A stretch of DNA of 42,299 nt, taken from IMG/VR virus record IMGVR_UViG_3300031772_000079, positions 1 to 42,299 of that record, one strand, 5' to 3'. The first letter of the stretch is position 1. Every line of letters begins with the position of its first letter. Shown here one piece after another: positions 41,756 to 42,299 of this stretch. Both the position numbers and the translations under genes were made by a program. Source of the stretch: a virus. The notes under the pieces are model-generated. The model was not told the origin of the DNA and did no database searches. It saw only the letters and a list, made by a program, of their open reading frames with translations.

Positions 41756-42299
41756 ATGCCAACAGTATCAAGACGACTTGCGGATACGGTAGTTTTAACT
41801 TCGGGAAGTACCAGTGTTACAGTAGATATTGATAATGATTGGGATTTGTCAAAGACTTTTATGGTATTTCACCATGCGGCTCCTTCACTTGTTGACAATT
41901 ATGAACGTTCTGTGCTTGCTGGAAAAATCTACGAAAGTGGTGGAACTAAATATATAAAATTTGAACGCGGTGAAAGTGGGTCTGAATATAATATTGATTA
42001 TCAAATTTTACAGATTAATGAAGCATATGTACAACACGGTCAATGCAGTGTAGGTGATTATTCTAATACTGCAACTATAAATAGTATTGATACTACTAAA
42101 TCTTTTGTAATTGCGACAGCACAAATTAATTATGGCAATGCGTATCCCTCAAATTTCTGTTTCTTGGCAGAAATTACAAATAGTACTACTCTAACATTTA
42201 CTCGTGATACAACAACCGGTACATTGACAATTGAATATATGGTTATTACAATACCTGAGATTAAATCAATACAAGTTAAAACAGGAACTATTACCAGTG
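41756..42299 (+). CDS. Partial tail/fibre-region structural protein
   Basis: The first 181 codons of a gene that runs off the right edge, starting MPTVSRRLADTVVLTSGSTS. It is beta-rich and Thr/Ser-rich: DIDNDWDLSKTFMVFHHAAP, then DTTKSFVIATAQIN and TNSTTLTFTRDTTTG. The pattern resembles repeated beta domains of phage fibre or receptor proteins, so a longer protein is expected. The frame would continue without a stop into 1-584 if the ends were joined. Confidence 0.6.
   Translation, partial: MPTVSRRLADTVVLTSGSTSVTVDIDNDWDLSKTFMVFHHAAPSLVDNYERSVLAGKIYESGGTKYIKFERGESGSEYNIDYQILQINEAYVQHGQCSVGDYSNTATINSIDTTKSFVIATAQINYGNAYPSNFCFLAEITNSTTLTFTRDTTTGTLTIEYMVITIPEIKSIQVKTGTITS

Noticed and set aside
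1-42299. The many TTGACA strings as promoters
   Set aside because: Most lie inside genes without a -10 box 16-18 bases downstream. Only a few -35-like boxes in gaps with a -10 box at 17 bases were kept.

Overview
The window is a stretch of an AT-rich (roughly one-third G+C, estimated by eye) tailed-phage genome. Every convincing gene lies on the + strand. The virion genes encode a contractile-tailed (myovirus) particle: a sheath (DUF3383 type), a tube (DUF3277 type), a Gp138-type spike, and gp25-like, J-like and DUF2612 baseplate proteins. Genes are tightly packed, with ATGA overlaps and strong AGGAGG ribosome sites, so the host uses Shine-Dalgarno initiation. I cannot name the host. I see no integrase, Cro/CI-type switch, tRNA or CRISPR array, and no convincing endolysin.

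Layout. 1-1434: end of the baseplate/fibre module (DUF2612 protein, fibre-like protein), closed by a terminator. 1435-3355: a non-coding control region, then small unknown genes interrupted by a 154-bp direct repeat. 3356-15481: early and replication module, with a DUF932 protein, two related small proteins, a DEAD-like helicase, an RNase H-fold nuclease, a 4Fe-4S uracil-DNA-glycosylase-like protein, a Cas4/RecB-like nuclease, a Sak4-like ATPase, an SSB-like protein, a family A DNA polymerase and a primase-helicase. 15508-18663: a ParB-like protein and a deazapurine-type gene set (QueD-like, QueE, and a phosphoribosyltransferase fused to a GTP cyclohydrolase I-like domain). 18678-20737: a small regulator, unknown proteins, a second control region sharing modules with the first, and a sliding-clamp-like protein with a zinc ribbon. 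20834-42299: a DNA methyltransferase, packaging genes, head, neck, tail and baseplate genes in canonical order. The last gene runs off the right edge.

How it fits together. The replication genes form a mostly self-sufficient set (primase-helicase, polymerase with proofreading domain, SSB, recombinase-like ATPase, clamp-like factor). The QueD/QueE/GCH-like group suggests modified guanine in phage DNA. However, two of its three enzymes lack residues normally essential for their reactions, and no QueC or DpdA is visible, so the chemistry may differ from the known pathway. The structural order suggests the two window ends are neighbours in a circular or permuted genome, possibly with sequence missing at the join.

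The most notable items are: (1) a promoter-to-terminator unit of about 170 nt between the MuF and protease genes that should make a long, highly paired RNA; (2) the PRTase-GCH fusion and QueD-like protein with altered active sites; (3) a short basic peptide of the form F/Y-I/V-R-x-R-K at the ends of several unrelated DNA-metabolism proteins; (4) two distant control regions sharing the same modules; (5) a nested scaffold start and a likely frameshifted tail chaperone.
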